Positions 26,771-37,241 are shown, counted from the first letter of the stretch. The stretch: DNA of 64,000 nt from Deferribacteres bacterium (GCA_020633675.1 JACKDE010000001.1:744001-808000), one strand, 5' to 3'. Program-made: numbers and translations. Notes: a model not told the origin generated them from the sequence alone.

Positions 26771-27967
26771 ATGATCTACGGTGACACAAACAAGGTTGGA
26801 AAGGCGCGCACTGTTGTGAAATTCGGTTTTTTGATTGGCTTCCTGACTCTGGTTTCCTGTACACAACAGCAGACGGTATCCGAGAAAGCGTGGTCCGTAC
26901 AAATGGCCGAATCGATTATGGCACGGCAACCAAATGTATATGACGAATGGGATTACGTAACCGGCACTGTTTTAAGGGGCTTTGAAGAACTGTGGCGACA
27001 CACCGGTGATCAGCGCTATTTTGATTACATCAGACATACGGTAGATAGCGTTATCGATTCAGATGGCTATATCGCCGACTACAAACTCAGCAATTATAAT
27101 ATTGATGAGATCAATGAAGGCCGCATGCTGCTTTTGCTTTTTCAGGAAACCGGCGACGAAAAGTATAAAAATGCGGCGGCAATCCTGCGCAGTCAGTTGG
27201 CTGATCAGCCCAGAAACAGCCAGGGTGGTTTCTGGCACAAAAAGCGCTATCCCTACCAGATGTGGCTGGACGGACTTTATATGGGCAGCCCGTTCTATGC
27301 GGAATATGGCAAATTGTTCGACCAACCTGAAAATTTCGATGATGTGGTCAGGCAGTTTGTGCTGATCGAAAAACATGCACGCGATCCGAAAACCGGCTTG
27401 CTGTACCACGCCTGGGATGAAAAAAAACAACAGGGGTGGGCAGATCCGGAAACCGGGCTTTCCGGGATTTTCTGGGGCCGGGCGATGGGCTGGTACGCGA
27501 TGGCGCTTGTCGATGTGCTCGATTATTTGCCCGAGTCCCATGCCGGCTGTGGCGACCTGATTGCCATTTTGCAGCGGCTGGCGGTCGCGGTGGCTCGCGT
27601 TCAGGACGAGGATTCCGGTGTCTGGTGGCAGGTTCTCGATCAGCCACGCCGAGAAGGCAATTATCTCGAAGCTTCGGTGTCGTGTATGTTTACCTATGCT
27701 TTGGCAAAAGGCGTGCGTCTTGGCTATCTCGATAAGGCGTACAAGTATGTTTCCAAAATTGCTTTTCAGGGGATTGTCGGGCGCTTTATCACGCACAATC
27801 CCGACGGCACGATCAATCTGACGCAAATTTGCAAGAGCGCCGGCCTTGGCTATGGCCGTGACGGATCGTACGAGTACTACGTTTTTCAAGAGCCACGCGC
27901 TGAAAACGATGGCAAGGGTACGGGGCCGTTTATCCTGGCGAGCCTCGAAGTCGAAATGATGGAATAG
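26771..27967 (+). CDS. Unsaturated rhamnogalacturonyl hydrolase, GH105, lipoprotein
   Basis: Hydrates and releases the 4,5-unsaturated galacturonate left at the end of lyase products. 398 aa from ATG 26771 (GGAAAAG upstream); 12 more residues are possible from 26735. Signal peptide with lipobox LTLVSC. The six-hairpin fold is recognised by YVTGTVLRGFEELWRHTGD, the active-site Asp region YPYQMWLDGLYMGSPFYAEY, GIFWGRAMGWYAMALVDVLD and EASVSCMFTYALAKGVRLGY. It is cotranscribed with the pectinesterase and polygalacturonase genes. The product feeds KduI and KduD. The lipobox places it on a membrane, probably facing the periplasm. Confidence 0.9.
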   Translation: MIYGDTNKVGKARTVVKFGFLIGFLTLVSCTQQQTVSEKAWSVQMAESIMARQPNVYDEWDYVTGTVLRGFEELWRHTGDQRYFDYIRHTVDSVIDSDGYIADYKLSNYNIDEINEGRMLLLLFQETGDEKYKNAAAILRSQLADQPRNSQGGFWHKKRYPYQMWLDGLYMGSPFYAEYGKLFDQPENFDDVVRQFVLIEKHARDPKTGLLYHAWDEKKQQGWADPETGLSGIFWGRAMGWYAMALVDVLDYLPESHAGCGDLIAILQRLAVAVARVQDEDSGVWWQVLDQPRREGNYLEASVSCMFTYALAKGVRLGYLDKAYKYVSKIAFQGIVGRFITHNPDGTINLTQICKSAGLGYGRDGSYEYYVFQEPRAENDGKGTGPFILASLEVEMME

Positions 27968-28036
27968 CATGCTGGCGATCTGTTTGAACAAGCGTGGCAA
28001 AATTGGTTTTTCATTTAAAATAGAATCGAGATCACC

Positions 28037-29449
28037 GTGAAAAATAACCTTTTTGGAATGCATGCGCAGGGGAAAGCCCGGGCGACCACATTGGCTTTCA
28101 TTTCCGGGATCATGCTTTTATGGCCGGGTTGTAGCGGATCGAAACCGACACCCGCTACAGGTTGGGAAAAGCTGCCCGGCATGCTCGGGCATATCGTGCC
28201 ACCAACTTTTCCGGACCGGGATTTTGTCATTACCGATTATGGTGCAGCCGGAGACGGTGAAACGGATTGTAGTGAGGCATTCGAATCCGCGATAGCTGCG
28301 TGCAATGCAGCCGGCGGAGGCCGTGTGGTGGTACCGGCAGGGACATTTTTAACCGGTGCCATCCACCTGAAAAGCAATGTGAATCTGCATGTTAACCGCA
28401 ATGCGACCATTTTGTTCAGCCGCGACACCGATCAATTCCTGCCCGTCGTTTATACACGATTCGAAGGTGTCGAATGCATGAATTATTCACCATTCATTTA
28501 TGCGTATGAGCAGGAAAATATCGCGATTACGGGCAGCGGCACCCTTGATGGCCAGGCAGACAATGATAGCTGGTGGGCATGGAAAAGCAGAGAAGGCCCG
28601 CTGAGCGGAGAGCCTGACAGGTTGAAGCTTTTTGAAATGGCAGAAAATGAAGTGCCGGTTTCCGAACGTGTCTTCGGCAAAGGTGCTTATCTGAGACCCA
28701 ATTTTATTCAACCCTATAAATGTAAAAATATCCTGATCGACAGCGTGACCATCAAGCGTTCGCCGATGTGGGAAATTCATCCGGTGCTCAGCGATAATAT
28801 TACTGTGCAGAACGTCACGATTATCAGTCACGGCCCTAATAATGACGGTTGCAATCCGGAATCATCGAAAAATGTGCTGATCAGGAATTGCTATTTCGAC
28901 ACGGGCGATGATTGCATCGCGATCAAATCAGGCAGAAATGCCGATGGCCGCAGAGTTGGCGTAGCCAGTGAGAATATCATTGTACAAGGCTGCACCATGC
29001 GGGAGGGGCACGGCGGTGTTGTGATCGGCAGCGAGATGTCGGGTAGTGTGCGCAATGTATTTGTGGAAGATTGCGTGATGGACAGCCCCAATCTCGACCG
29101 CGCGCTGCGCATCAAAACCAATTCGATGCGGGGTGGAGTTGTCGAGCAAATTTATATGCGCAATGTGGAAATCGGTGAAGTCAGCGACGCCGTTATCCGG
29201 GTGAATTTTGAGTATGGCGAGGGCGACAGCGGCCCGCACACACCGGTTGTGCGTGACATCTTCGTCAGCAATGTCACCAGTAAGAAAAGTCGCTATGCCA
29301 TCCGTATTGCCGGCTATGAGCGCTCGCCAGTCTCTAATTTGCAGCTCGAAAATTGCCGCTTTGACGGTGTGCGAGATGGTAATAGGCTGGCTCACGCAAC
29401 AGGTTTGCGCATGAAAGATGTTTTTATGAATGGCGAATTGCAAAAATAG
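28037..29449 (+). CDS. Polygalacturonase-like glycoside hydrolase, GH28
   Basis: Hydrolyses alpha-1,4-galacturonan or rhamnogalacturonan. 470 aa, starting at GTG 28037. The signal is lipoprotein-like (LLWPGCSG). The right-handed helix begins at ITDYGAAGDGETDCSEAFES. The GH28 catalytic motifs are NNDGCNPESSKNVLI, DTGDDCIAIKSG and GHGGVVIGSEMSG, supplying the three Asp and the His. An insert around residues 180-220 is usual for exo-acting members. It lies between GH105 and a TonB receptor gene that begins nine bases after its stop, so import and digestion are linked. Exo versus endo action is not decided by the sequence. Confidence 0.9.
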   Translation: MKNNLFGMHAQGKARATTLAFISGIMLLWPGCSGSKPTPATGWEKLPGMLGHIVPPTFPDRDFVITDYGAAGDGETDCSEAFESAIAACNAAGGGRVVVPAGTFLTGAIHLKSNVNLHVNRNATILFSRDTDQFLPVVYTRFEGVECMNYSPFIYAYEQENIAITGSGTLDGQADNDSWWAWKSREGPLSGEPDRLKLFEMAENEVPVSERVFGKGAYLRPNFIQPYKCKNILIDSVTIKRSPMWEIHPVLSDNITVQNVTIISHGPNNDGCNPESSKNVLIRNCYFDTGDDCIAIKSGRNADGRRVGVASENIIVQGCTMREGHGGVVIGSEMSGSVRNVFVEDCVMDSPNLDRALRIKTNSMRGGVVEQIYMRNVEIGEVSDAVIRVNFEYGEGDSGPHTPVVRDIFVSNVTSKKSRYAIRIAGYERSPVSNLQLENCRFDGVRDGNRLAHATGLRMKDVFMNGELQK

Positions 29450-29457
29450 GAGGCGGA

Positions 29458-32376
29458 ATGCGAAAGGTCTGTTCTCAGTGGTGTGCCAAAAAAGGATGGA
29501 TGCGACCTTTGTTGATGAGAAATGGCCTTTTTACGGCACTTGCGACGTTGCTCGCAGTCAGCACTCTTCATGCACAGAACGTCGGCAAAATTGCCGGCGC
29601 TGTTACGGAGGCTGAAACAGGCGAATCGCTGCCCGGTGCAAATATTCTCATCGTCGGGACCACAAAAGGTGCTGCAGCCGATGCGAACGGTGACTATTTC
29701 ATTCTGAATGTTCCGCCGGGACGATATGAACTGCGCGCAAGCATGATCGGATACCAGCCGATGAAAGTGGTCGATGTGATCGTCAATGCCGGGAGAACCA
29801 CCACCATCGATTTTAAGCTTGTCAGTGAGATACTGGAAGGCGAAGAAGTGGTGATTGTAGCGGTTCGCCCTGATATTGAGCGCGACAAAACCTCGACCAG
29901 CGCTATTGTGCGTTTCGAAGATGTGCAGACTTTGCCGGGCGTCCGCGATATCAGCGACGTTCTCAATCTGGCGGCTGATGTCAGCGACGGCCACTTCCGT
30001 GGTGGACGTGTTGGTGAAGAATACTACACGCTGCAAGGCATGGGCATCGTCAATCCGCTCGATCGCTCCTCGGCGTTTTTGCCCATTATGAGCGGTGTTG
30101 AAGAAGTAGAAGTGATCACCAGCGGTTTCGGTGCGCAATACGGCAATGCACAGTCCGGCGTGGTCAATATCTCCATGAAAGAAGGCGATCGGAACGCCTG
30201 GCACACGCGCGTAGAGTCACGAACTCGAGCGCCAAGCCGAAAACATTTTGGCCCGAGCGTATTTGACCCGAATGCGAATGATTACCTTAGGCTGCTAATG
30301 CAGGGGGATATTTGGCTGACCGGTGATCCGGAGGCGGACCAGGTGCAACCGTATTACGGCTCAATGGCGTCGGGATTGACAAGCAGTTTTGCAGGGGATA
30401 CGCTGGTACAGGTTGCGGTGGCGGAGTTGCTTTGGCAGCAAACCCGGCGCGATATCGGCAGAACGTACGGCGATGAAGTCGATTACTCTATCGAAGCGGC
30501 AACTGGTGGCCCGATCAACGATAAAATGCGCATGTTCATGGCATTGCGCGCCAACAAGCAAAATCCTGTTTTTCCGACCGAGCTACCGAATGCCGAATAT
30601 CAGGGTATGGGCAATATCGTCACAGACCTCGGCGGCTCGGCAACGCTGCGGCTGAGCGGTGGCTTTACGCACCAGCGCGATAATGTCTTTCCGAGCACAA
30701 ACAGTGTCAGTGGCTATCAGCGCTGGCTATGGGATCGCATCACCGGCATCCGCAGCCGGAAAAGAGTCAACACTCAGTTGGGGGCGCGCTTTACCAAAGC
30801 GCTCAGTCAGAGCACGTATTACGAACTGAAATTGAACTCGCTTTTTACCGACAACACGCTCGGCTCCTCGCCGGTTCCCGATGTCCTGCCCGACTCGGTT
30901 GATTTTAACTGGGTGGTGAGCACCATTTCCTATCCGAACAACAATTCCCCGGATCGATTAAACTATCAGGTCGGCAATGATACCTTCAATAAAGAAAAAA
31001 CCCGCACTTTGACGTTTGATGGTTCGTTCACCAGCCAGGTCACCAATGCTCACCTTTTCAATACAGGTGTGCAAATCAATTCCTATCTGATCGACGTTTC
31101 GAATTTTTTGAACGTACGTTCGACCCGATATCTTGAAAATTACACTGCACATCCATTGGAAGCGGCAGCTTATTTGCAGGATAAAATGGAATTCGAAGGC
31201 ATGATTGCCAACATCGGAATGCGTTTTGATCTCTGGTATTCTGGGGTGGATTATTTTCCTGACCTGTACACACCGTTTGGCAACTCCGATTCATTGGGTC
31301 AATTTGATTCGGAGAATGCCGTTCAGGAAAAGTCGCCGGTGTATATGCGGTTGCAGCCACGTATTGGCGTATCATTCCCGGTTTCAGAGAACACCGTTTT
31401 TCATCTCAATTACGGTTCGTTTATGCAGCGACCATCCTTCCAGTACATTGTTTCGAGACGGGTTGGGCAGCGCCTGAACGATCCGCTGATCCTTGGTAAT
31501 CCGAAGCTCGAACCGGAGACCACCAATAGCTACGACATTGGCGTCGTGCAATCCCTTGGAGAAGGCTTTACCCTGGACATCAGTGGCTACTATAAAGATG
31601 TTAAAAATCTGGTGCAGCAAGCAGGTTTCATCGACGAGAGAGCTGGCTATCAGGTGGATTCCTATTTCAATCTCGATTATGCCGACATTCGCGGATTCCG
31701 GGTCGCGCTGAACAAAAGGCGAGGCGCATTCACGGGCTCGGTCAATTATCAATACGGCTATGCAACCGGAAAGAGCGCCACCGCCACCGCCGCAAGCCCT
31801 TTATTCAACCGCGACACGCTGGGCACGATAACAACTGATCTGACCAATGTGCCAACCCGCGATATCCTGCTGGATTTTGACAGAACGCATAATGTGGTGA
31901 TAACGGTTGGCTATGCTACCGGCAACAATTGGGGGCCAATGCTTTTCAATGCCAACCCCTTTTCGGACATGACGATATCGTTGCATTCCATCATCCGAAG
32001 CGGCCGGCCGTATACTTCACCTTCAGACATCAGGCTGATCAATGTCAAGCGCGCGCCGATGGAATACAATTCCGATCTGAGAGTGACGAAAGCATTCAGA
32101 AATTTCTTCGGCGTGCCGGCGAGCTTCTACGCGGAAGTGTTTAACCTGTTTAACAACAAAATACTGAACTACGATTATCTTTTTGACCGGCCCACCCCGA
32201 CCAATCCCAATCTGCAGTTGCAATATTATGAGCAGTATTCCATCGACGATCCAAACAATGGAATTCGCTACTGGTGGGATAAGGGCAGACAAGGGCCGTT
32301 TCGTGTCGACCAGTCGTTCTTGATTTATGACAATCAGCCGAGGTCGTTCAGCTTCGGTATGGTGCTAGAGTTTTAA
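29458..32376 (+). CDS. TonB-dependent outer-membrane receptor with carboxypeptidase-like domain
   Basis: 972 aa. Signal peptide ends near LAVSTLHAQ. A carboxypeptidase-like regulatory domain follows (AGAVTEAETGESLPGANIL, IGYQPMKVVDVIVNAG), then a plug (LPGVRDISDVLNLAADV, SGVEEVEVITSGFGAQYGNA, SGVVNISMKEG), and a long barrel ending SFGMVLEF. AGGAGG lies five bases before the ATG. It lacks a SusD partner and belongs to the SusC-independent class often found with a secreted protein and a PorV-like protein, as here. It is the first gene of a five-gene run through 39635. The substrate is unknown; pectin context suggests oligogalacturonide. Confidence 0.85.
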   Translation: MRKVCSQWCAKKGWMRPLLMRNGLFTALATLLAVSTLHAQNVGKIAGAVTEAETGESLPGANILIVGTTKGAAADANGDYFILNVPPGRYELRASMIGYQPMKVVDVIVNAGRTTTIDFKLVSEILEGEEVVIVAVRPDIERDKTSTSAIVRFEDVQTLPGVRDISDVLNLAADVSDGHFRGGRVGEEYYTLQGMGIVNPLDRSSAFLPIMSGVEEVEVITSGFGAQYGNAQSGVVNISMKEGDRNAWHTRVESRTRAPSRKHFGPSVFDPNANDYLRLLMQGDIWLTGDPEADQVQPYYGSMASGLTSSFAGDTLVQVAVAELLWQQTRRDIGRTYGDEVDYSIEAATGGPINDKMRMFMALRANKQNPVFPTELPNAEYQGMGNIVTDLGGSATLRLSGGFTHQRDNVFPSTNSVSGYQRWLWDRITGIRSRKRVNTQLGARFTKALSQSTYYELKLNSLFTDNTLGSSPVPDVLPDSVDFNWVVSTISYPNNNSPDRLNYQVGNDTFNKEKTRTLTFDGSFTSQVTNAHLFNTGVQINSYLIDVSNFLNVRSTRYLENYTAHPLEAAAYLQDKMEFEGMIANIGMRFDLWYSGVDYFPDLYTPFGNSDSLGQFDSENAVQEKSPVYMRLQPRIGVSFPVSENTVFHLNYGSFMQRPSFQYIVSRRVGQRLNDPLILGNPKLEPETTNSYDIGVVQSLGEGFTLDISGYYKDVKNLVQQAGFIDERAGYQVDSYFNLDYADIRGFRVALNKRRGAFTGSVNYQYGYATGKSATATAASPLFNRDTLGTITTDLTNVPTRDILLDFDRTHNVVITVGYATGNNWGPMLFNANPFSDMTISLHSIIRSGRPYTSPSDIRLINVKRAPMEYNSDLRVTKAFRNFFGVPASFYAEVFNLFNNKILNYDYLFDRPTPTNPNLQLQYYEQYSIDDPNNGIRYWWDKGRQGPFRVDQSFLIYDNQPRSFSFGMVLEF

Positions 32377-32394
32377 CTAATCGGTAAAGAAACT

Positions 32395-34611
32395 ATGAAA
32401 CGAATCGGATTCATTATCCTGTTACTGCACATCTCACTCGTCGCCGCCTTTTCGCAACAACGCGACTGGCGGGTGCACACGCGTGGGCTGTTGCATCAAA
32501 ATGTTTACAATACCGGAGAATTGGGACGAGCATACAACGCCGGTGGCACGATTCAGCCCGGCAGCTCTTCGATGGAATGGCCACCGAATTCCAGCATGGT
32601 GCTCGACCGTGTCAACTATCCGGGGCAACATAACTCCTTCGGCAGTGGCATCTGGATTTCGGGCACACGTGCGGGTAACAGAATTTTTGCCTTTTGTGGC
32701 GCAACTTCCAACACCAATGGTGATCCTGTACCGGTGTTGGGTGTTTACAGCACGCCCGTGGAGCTACAAAAAATCGAAAATTTTCCCGTGCTGGAAAATG
32801 GCGAGCTGAATCCGGCCTTTAATCCGGATGAAGCTGAGGAGATCATCATCTCGGCATGGGATACGCCGGTAGGCATTCGGGTCACGCGCACCAGCCGCGC
32901 ATGGAGCTATCCCGGCTACGACAGCTTTATCATATACGAGTATGCGTTCGAAAACATCACCAGCGAAACCATCAGCGATGTGTTTATCACTTTTGCGAAC
33001 ACATTCGCACCCTCCATGTTTGGATACCAGAGAAATCATGGCGCCTGGTCGGAAGCGGCCTTTCGCGGACAGCCACCTTCAGGTTTGGGCGATCACTTCG
33101 CACGTTATGATTTGAAGCGCTGGATGAGCTACAATCATGAACGCGACGGCTTGCCCGATCCGAATTTTTTTGAGGTCTGGTCTCAGGAAGGCAATCGAGG
33201 TGGTTTGAATTCGCCCCAGGCAGTTGGTTTGCTGGTGCTGCACTATGATTATGACCATTTGAGCCGCCGGAACCAGACTGAACAGGTTTTTTACGCGCGC
33301 ACAGATAGTGCTGGCATGTGGGATCGAAATGACAAGGCCAAACAGCCCTTTCTGCTGCGCTATGAAAACGGCAACCTGCCAGGCGATTCGAAAACCGGTA
33401 CCTGGATGAATCCCATTTTGCCAAGAAAAACAGGGATTTGGAATACTGTCACGGATTCGACCCGATTTGTTGACCAGTTTGAGCCGGAACTGTGGGATTA
33501 CTGGAAGGGGCGCACCTATAGCTCGGCAAATCTCTCCTGGTGGCAGCCGGTTTCGCGTGCCTATGGTTTTTACCCATATATCCTGGCGTCCGGCGAAACC
33601 ATGCGCTTCACCGTAGCGGAACTTGCAGGCTATGGCCCGGGCGTGGCTGGTGATAGAATTTACAAGGACCTCGGTGGTACCGTACGCGCTGGCGTGGATG
33701 CGGGAGCCTGGTTCAATCCGGTGCCGAGCTGGTACGACACGCTGCAATACCCGCACTTAGGTAGCAAAATTTATATGGGCAGCACATATTTGCAGGATCA
33801 TCCGTTGCCTTGGTACGTCACTCCCGGCGTCGTGTCGATTCGCGATGTTGCTGATCGCGCAATTGAAATGTATACCGGCCAACCACTGATGAAGTATGAT
33901 ACCTTGCAATACAAACCGGAAGAAGCGCCTGCCACCGGCAGCTACAACACCATTCCTATTCCGTTTCCAGCACCGGCCATTCGTATCGAAGATACCCGCG
34001 CCGCAGCGAATAGAGTGATTTGGGGGCCGCAGGTAGAATCCTTTTCTACACCGAGACTGCGTGCAGCCTTAAGCCATTACGAAGTGCTTCGAGCGCCACA
34101 TCCGCTGGGGCCATGGACGGTTATCGCCACCGTTTCCCCGCAGGATCCGGAATTTTTTGGCGACGGCGTATACTCTGTGATCGATCCTGAAAGCAATCTC
34201 GGTGACAACGTCGCATACGCAGTGGTCTCGGTCGATATGCAGGGAGGAAGGAGCGGCATGACCAACCTGACGACTCATGAAACGCAGGCGCCACCTTCCG
34301 AAAGGCTCGCAAAAGTCTATGTCGTGCCGAATCCGCTTATCGTGACCAGCGGGCTGTCAGGTTCAGACCCGAGCGGTGAAATCGGCGACAGAATTCAGTT
34401 TCTGGGATTGACAAAGCGTTGCACTATCCGAATTTTTTCCTACACCGGCCAGTTGGTAATGACAGTCGAGCATGATCGCGAAACCTTTGGCAATCCCTGG
34501 TATCAACTCAGCATCAACAATCAAATTATCGCTTCCGGCGTGTACTATTTCGTCGTCGAAGACCGCGACACTGGCGAGCGGGCCAATGGCAAATTTGTCG
34601 TCATTCATTAA
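32395..34611 (+). CDS. Large secreted protein of unknown function, module partner of the TonB receptor
   Basis: 738 aa, with a signal peptide (IGFIILLLHISLVAAFSQ). I recognise no enzyme family. Visible features are many aromatic, Gly and Asn-rich beta segments, a fibronectin-like middle (ALSHYEVLRAPHPLGPWTVI), and a C-terminal module (KVYVVPNPLI, TIRIFSYTGQLVMTVEH, SGVYYFVVEDRDTGE) that looks like a diverged type IX sorting or flagellar-hook-like domain. It starts 18 bases after the TonB receptor and 24 bases before the PorV-like gene. Proteins of this kind regularly accompany such receptors in Calditrichota/KSB1-type genomes. Surface location is likely; function is open. Confidence 0.6.
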   Translation: MKRIGFIILLLHISLVAAFSQQRDWRVHTRGLLHQNVYNTGELGRAYNAGGTIQPGSSSMEWPPNSSMVLDRVNYPGQHNSFGSGIWISGTRAGNRIFAFCGATSNTNGDPVPVLGVYSTPVELQKIENFPVLENGELNPAFNPDEAEEIIISAWDTPVGIRVTRTSRAWSYPGYDSFIIYEYAFENITSETISDVFITFANTFAPSMFGYQRNHGAWSEAAFRGQPPSGLGDHFARYDLKRWMSYNHERDGLPDPNFFEVWSQEGNRGGLNSPQAVGLLVLHYDYDHLSRRNQTEQVFYARTDSAGMWDRNDKAKQPFLLRYENGNLPGDSKTGTWMNPILPRKTGIWNTVTDSTRFVDQFEPELWDYWKGRTYSSANLSWWQPVSRAYGFYPYILASGETMRFTVAELAGYGPGVAGDRIYKDLGGTVRAGVDAGAWFNPVPSWYDTLQYPHLGSKIYMGSTYLQDHPLPWYVTPGVVSIRDVADRAIEMYTGQPLMKYDTLQYKPEEAPATGSYNTIPIPFPAPAIRIEDTRAAANRVIWGPQVESFSTPRLRAALSHYEVLRAPHPLGPWTVIATVSPQDPEFFGDGVYSVIDPESNLGDNVAYAVVSVDMQGGRSGMTNLTTHETQAPPSERLAKVYVVPNPLIVTSGLSGSDPSGEIGDRIQFLGLTKRCTIRIFSYTGQLVMTVEHDRETFGNPWYQLSINNQIIASGVYYFVVEDRDTGERANGKFVVIH

Positions 34612-34635
34612 TTTAACCTTGATGGTAAAATTGAT

Positions 34636-35679
34636 ATGAATTCTCAGATCATCAAAAAGCGATTTTTCTCAGCAGTGATGTTGGCGGCCATGCTGTGCGC
34701 GAATGCTTCGTTCTCTCAAAAAGTTGGCAGCACATCCATGCAGTTTCTCAAGGTCATGCCGTCGGCACGGGCAACGGCTTTGGGGGAGGCATATTCGGTA
34801 TGGGCGACTGGTGCAGAAGCGGTTTTCTGGAATCCAGGCGGGCTGGCGGCAATCGACAATATGGAATTCTCGACCACGTATGTCGATTGGCTCTTTGATG
34901 CAAAGCAGGGCGCGCTGGCAGTTGCGTTTTCCATCCAGGGCTTCGGAGCCATTGGCGTTCAGGTTCAGTATGTCGACTATGGCGATTTCGAAGAGACCAC
35001 CAATGAACGACCCTACATCAACGATCCAGACAATCCGGGATTGACGGGCAGAACCTTCAGCCCGTTCAGCTATCTGGTCGGCCTGTCCTATGCGCGCTCG
35101 CTGACGGATAAATTTTCGGTAGGTGCGAGTATCAAGTTCGCTCACGAATCACTGTTCAATGGCCAGCGGGTCACGGCGCAAATTCGGCAAGGCGTGTTTG
35201 GCGAAGTCGATACCTGGGCGAATGGCATGCTGTTCGATTTTGGTATCCGCTACAATACCGGCTATCGCTCCATTTTTATCGGCTCGGCTGTGCAAAATTT
35301 TGGCGCGGATGTCGAGTATGCCAACGAATCGAATCCAGTGCCACTGCTGTTTCGTTTTGGCGTCGGCGCAGATGTAATCGGCTCGAATGGACTATTGCGC
35401 TCCGGCAGTGAAGCGAGCCGTTTGAGCGTGGCATACGATATTTTTCACCCCAACGATTATGCGCAGCAAATGCATGTGGGGGTGGAATATGAATTTGCCG
35501 GCGCTTTTGCCCTGCGGGGCGGATACAAGTTCAATTATGATTTCGATGGCTTGACCCTCGGCGCCGGCATTAAACATAAGATTGAAGGACTGCGATTGTC
35601 GGTGGATTATAGTTACGGCGAAATGGGCACCTATCTCGGCCATATTCAGCGGATCAGTTTAGGGATTATTCTGCCATGA
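34636..35679 (+). CDS. PorV/PorQ-family outer-membrane protein
   Basis: 347 aa with a signal peptide ending NASFSQ. The start of the mature protein, TSMQFLKVMPSARATALGEA, and AVFWNPGGLAAI are hallmarks of the PorV/PorQ family, which shuttle or attach type IX secretion cargo at the outer membrane. The remainder alternates beta strands typical of a 14-strand FadL-like barrel and ends ISLGIILP. Its stop overlaps the next gene's ATG. Its place next to a CTD-bearing protein suggests a dedicated role for this module rather than the housekeeping PorV, but that is inference. Confidence 0.85.
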   Translation: MNSQIIKKRFFSAVMLAAMLCANASFSQKVGSTSMQFLKVMPSARATALGEAYSVWATGAEAVFWNPGGLAAIDNMEFSTTYVDWLFDAKQGALAVAFSIQGFGAIGVQVQYVDYGDFEETTNERPYINDPDNPGLTGRTFSPFSYLVGLSYARSLTDKFSVGASIKFAHESLFNGQRVTAQIRQGVFGEVDTWANGMLFDFGIRYNTGYRSIFIGSAVQNFGADVEYANESNPVPLLFRFGVGADVIGSNGLLRSGSEASRLSVAYDIFHPNDYAQQMHVGVEYEFAGAFALRGGYKFNYDFDGLTLGAGIKHKIEGLRLSVDYSYGEMGTYLGHIQRISLGIILP

Positions 35680-37241
35680 AAAATTCAATCTTTAATTTGT
35701 CTGATATTTGCCAAAATTCTTACGCAAAACCGCGAAGATGCAAGAATTACGCAAAGCTTTTTCTTTCCGTAACCTTTGCTACTCTGCGTCTTTGCGTGCC
35801 GCTTCTTCTCTTTTCCCAGCCACTTTTTGCGCAGGGATACGGCGGGCCGCTCACCTTTCAGGGCCTCGACCGCACTGTGCTGCATTCGGCCGGCAGCAGC
35901 GCAATGGGAGGCATTTCTGTCGGCATCAGAGGGGATGTCGGATTGATGTTTCAGAATCCGGCTGCCCTGACATCACTGTCAGGACTGCAAATTTCGGCAG
36001 GCGGAACGCATCTCTCCACAGACGTGGAGCAGGAGCAGAATTACGCACCCGTGCGATATTACCCCAACCTGAGCGTACTGCTGGAAAATTTAACGGCGCA
36101 AATTCCGGATCCGGATTCAACGCGTCTCGGTTTCACGCCGCAAGACAGTGTGCAAAGGGCATTTGATACTATCGGGCCGAACTGGTCGCGCTCCAGCAAC
36201 CGTGGAGCACCCCAGCAGGCTACGCTCGCCACGCCACTCACCTCCGGTTCGTTCAAAATTGTGGCGGGAGTTGGAGTGGTCGAATACGCCAATCTGGATC
36301 ATTACTATCAGAACAACAATGTGCTGTCACCGACCATCCTGTCACAGCGGCCATTGCCGACCTTGCGGCCATCGGATGGCGATCCGCTCCACGTCGAGTG
36401 GTCGCAGGCGCTGCGTTCGCGCGATGGAGCAATACAAGGCTATGGCATTGCCGTGGCCGGGAAAATTGAAAAGTACAATCTCTCCATTGGCCTGAGCGGC
36501 TTGATTCTGCAAGGCAGCAGCGACGATTTCGAGCAACAGACCGGCAGAGGCAGGCTGACTTTTTATTCAAATGCCTTCCGGGCCGAATCGCTGCCGAGAA
36601 CCATTACAAAAACCGGCACATCGGATTTCAGAGGTGAGGAGCTGACCTTGAGCAGCATCCTTTCCGGCCGCTACCTCAGCATCGGTTTCGCGATGAAGCT
36701 GCCGATGACCATTACGCGAAAATACAATATACAAGTCGCAACAGATTCCGCCGGCACATCAGCCATTTCAACGATGCAGGGAGAAGAGCAGTTGAAGCTG
36801 CCGTGGCGTGGCACGGTCGGACTTGCGCTGACGCCGCGGGAAAAGCTAACTTTTGGTTTTGAATATGAGTTTCGTCCCTACGATTCGGTCAAATTCGTCG
36901 ATGTACAGGGCAATGAGTCTTCACCATGGCTTTCGGCGTCGGTTTTTCGAATCGGTGGCGAATATAGGCTTACGCCCTGGCTGGCGCTGCGCGGTGGCAT
37001 GCGCGGATCTGCAGAAGTCTTTCAAGCTGAAGGAAATTATATCGATGGTGAACCGGTTACCTACACTGTTTATTCTGCCGGAGTCGGTGTGCTGATTTCC
37101 GGCTTTCATGTGAATGCGACTTACGAAAACACTTCGACGAAATACCAGGATGTCTGGGCTAGCGCGATCAGCAAAAACAGTGAAAAAAGGCATGTTCTTG
37201 CGGCGCAAATCATATACGAATTGCCATGGTTAAGCCAATAA
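35676..37241 (+). CDS. Outer-membrane barrel protein, OmpP1/FadL-like, with repeat-derived N-terminus
   Basis: 521 aa. The mature part starts GYGGPLTFQGLDRTV and includes GGISVGIRGDVGLMFQNPAAL, the 'NPA' signature of PorV and FadL-type barrels, with alternating strands to the end (HVLAAQIIYELPWLSQ). The ATG overlaps the upstream stop (ATGA), so translation is probably coupled. Residues about 16-45 of the unusually long signal region are encoded inside a CGCAAAG-type dispersed repeat (35720-35799), which supplies the hydrophobic LFLSVTFATLRLCVPLLL. Barrel type is clear; transport or secretion role is unknown. Confidence 0.7.
   Translation: MKNSIFNLSDICQNSYAKPRRCKNYAKLFLSVTFATLRLCVPLLLFSQPLFAQGYGGPLTFQGLDRTVLHSAGSSAMGGISVGIRGDVGLMFQNPAALTSLSGLQISAGGTHLSTDVEQEQNYAPVRYYPNLSVLLENLTAQIPDPDSTRLGFTPQDSVQRAFDTIGPNWSRSSNRGAPQQATLATPLTSGSFKIVAGVGVVEYANLDHYYQNNNVLSPTILSQRPLPTLRPSDGDPLHVEWSQALRSRDGAIQGYGIAVAGKIEKYNLSIGLSGLILQGSSDDFEQQTGRGRLTFYSNAFRAESLPRTITKTGTSDFRGEELTLSSILSGRYLSIGFAMKLPMTITRKYNIQVATDSAGTSAISTMQGEEQLKLPWRGTVGLALTPREKLTFGFEYEFRPYDSVKFVDVQGNESSPWLSASVFRIGGEYRLTPWLALRGGMRGSAEVFQAEGNYIDGEPVTYTVYSAGVGVLISGFHVNATYENTSTKYQDVWASAISKNSEKRHVLAAQIIYELPWLSQ
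35720..35799. repeat. CGCAAAG-type dispersed repeat inside a coding start
   Basis: A left arm (TACGCAAAACCGCGAAG) and a right arm (CTCTGCGTCTTTGCGTGCC) form an imperfect inverted repeat of the ACGCAAAGACGCAAAG kind that is scattered through many environmental genomes. It lies in frame within the signal-peptide region of the barrel-protein gene. Confidence 0.55.
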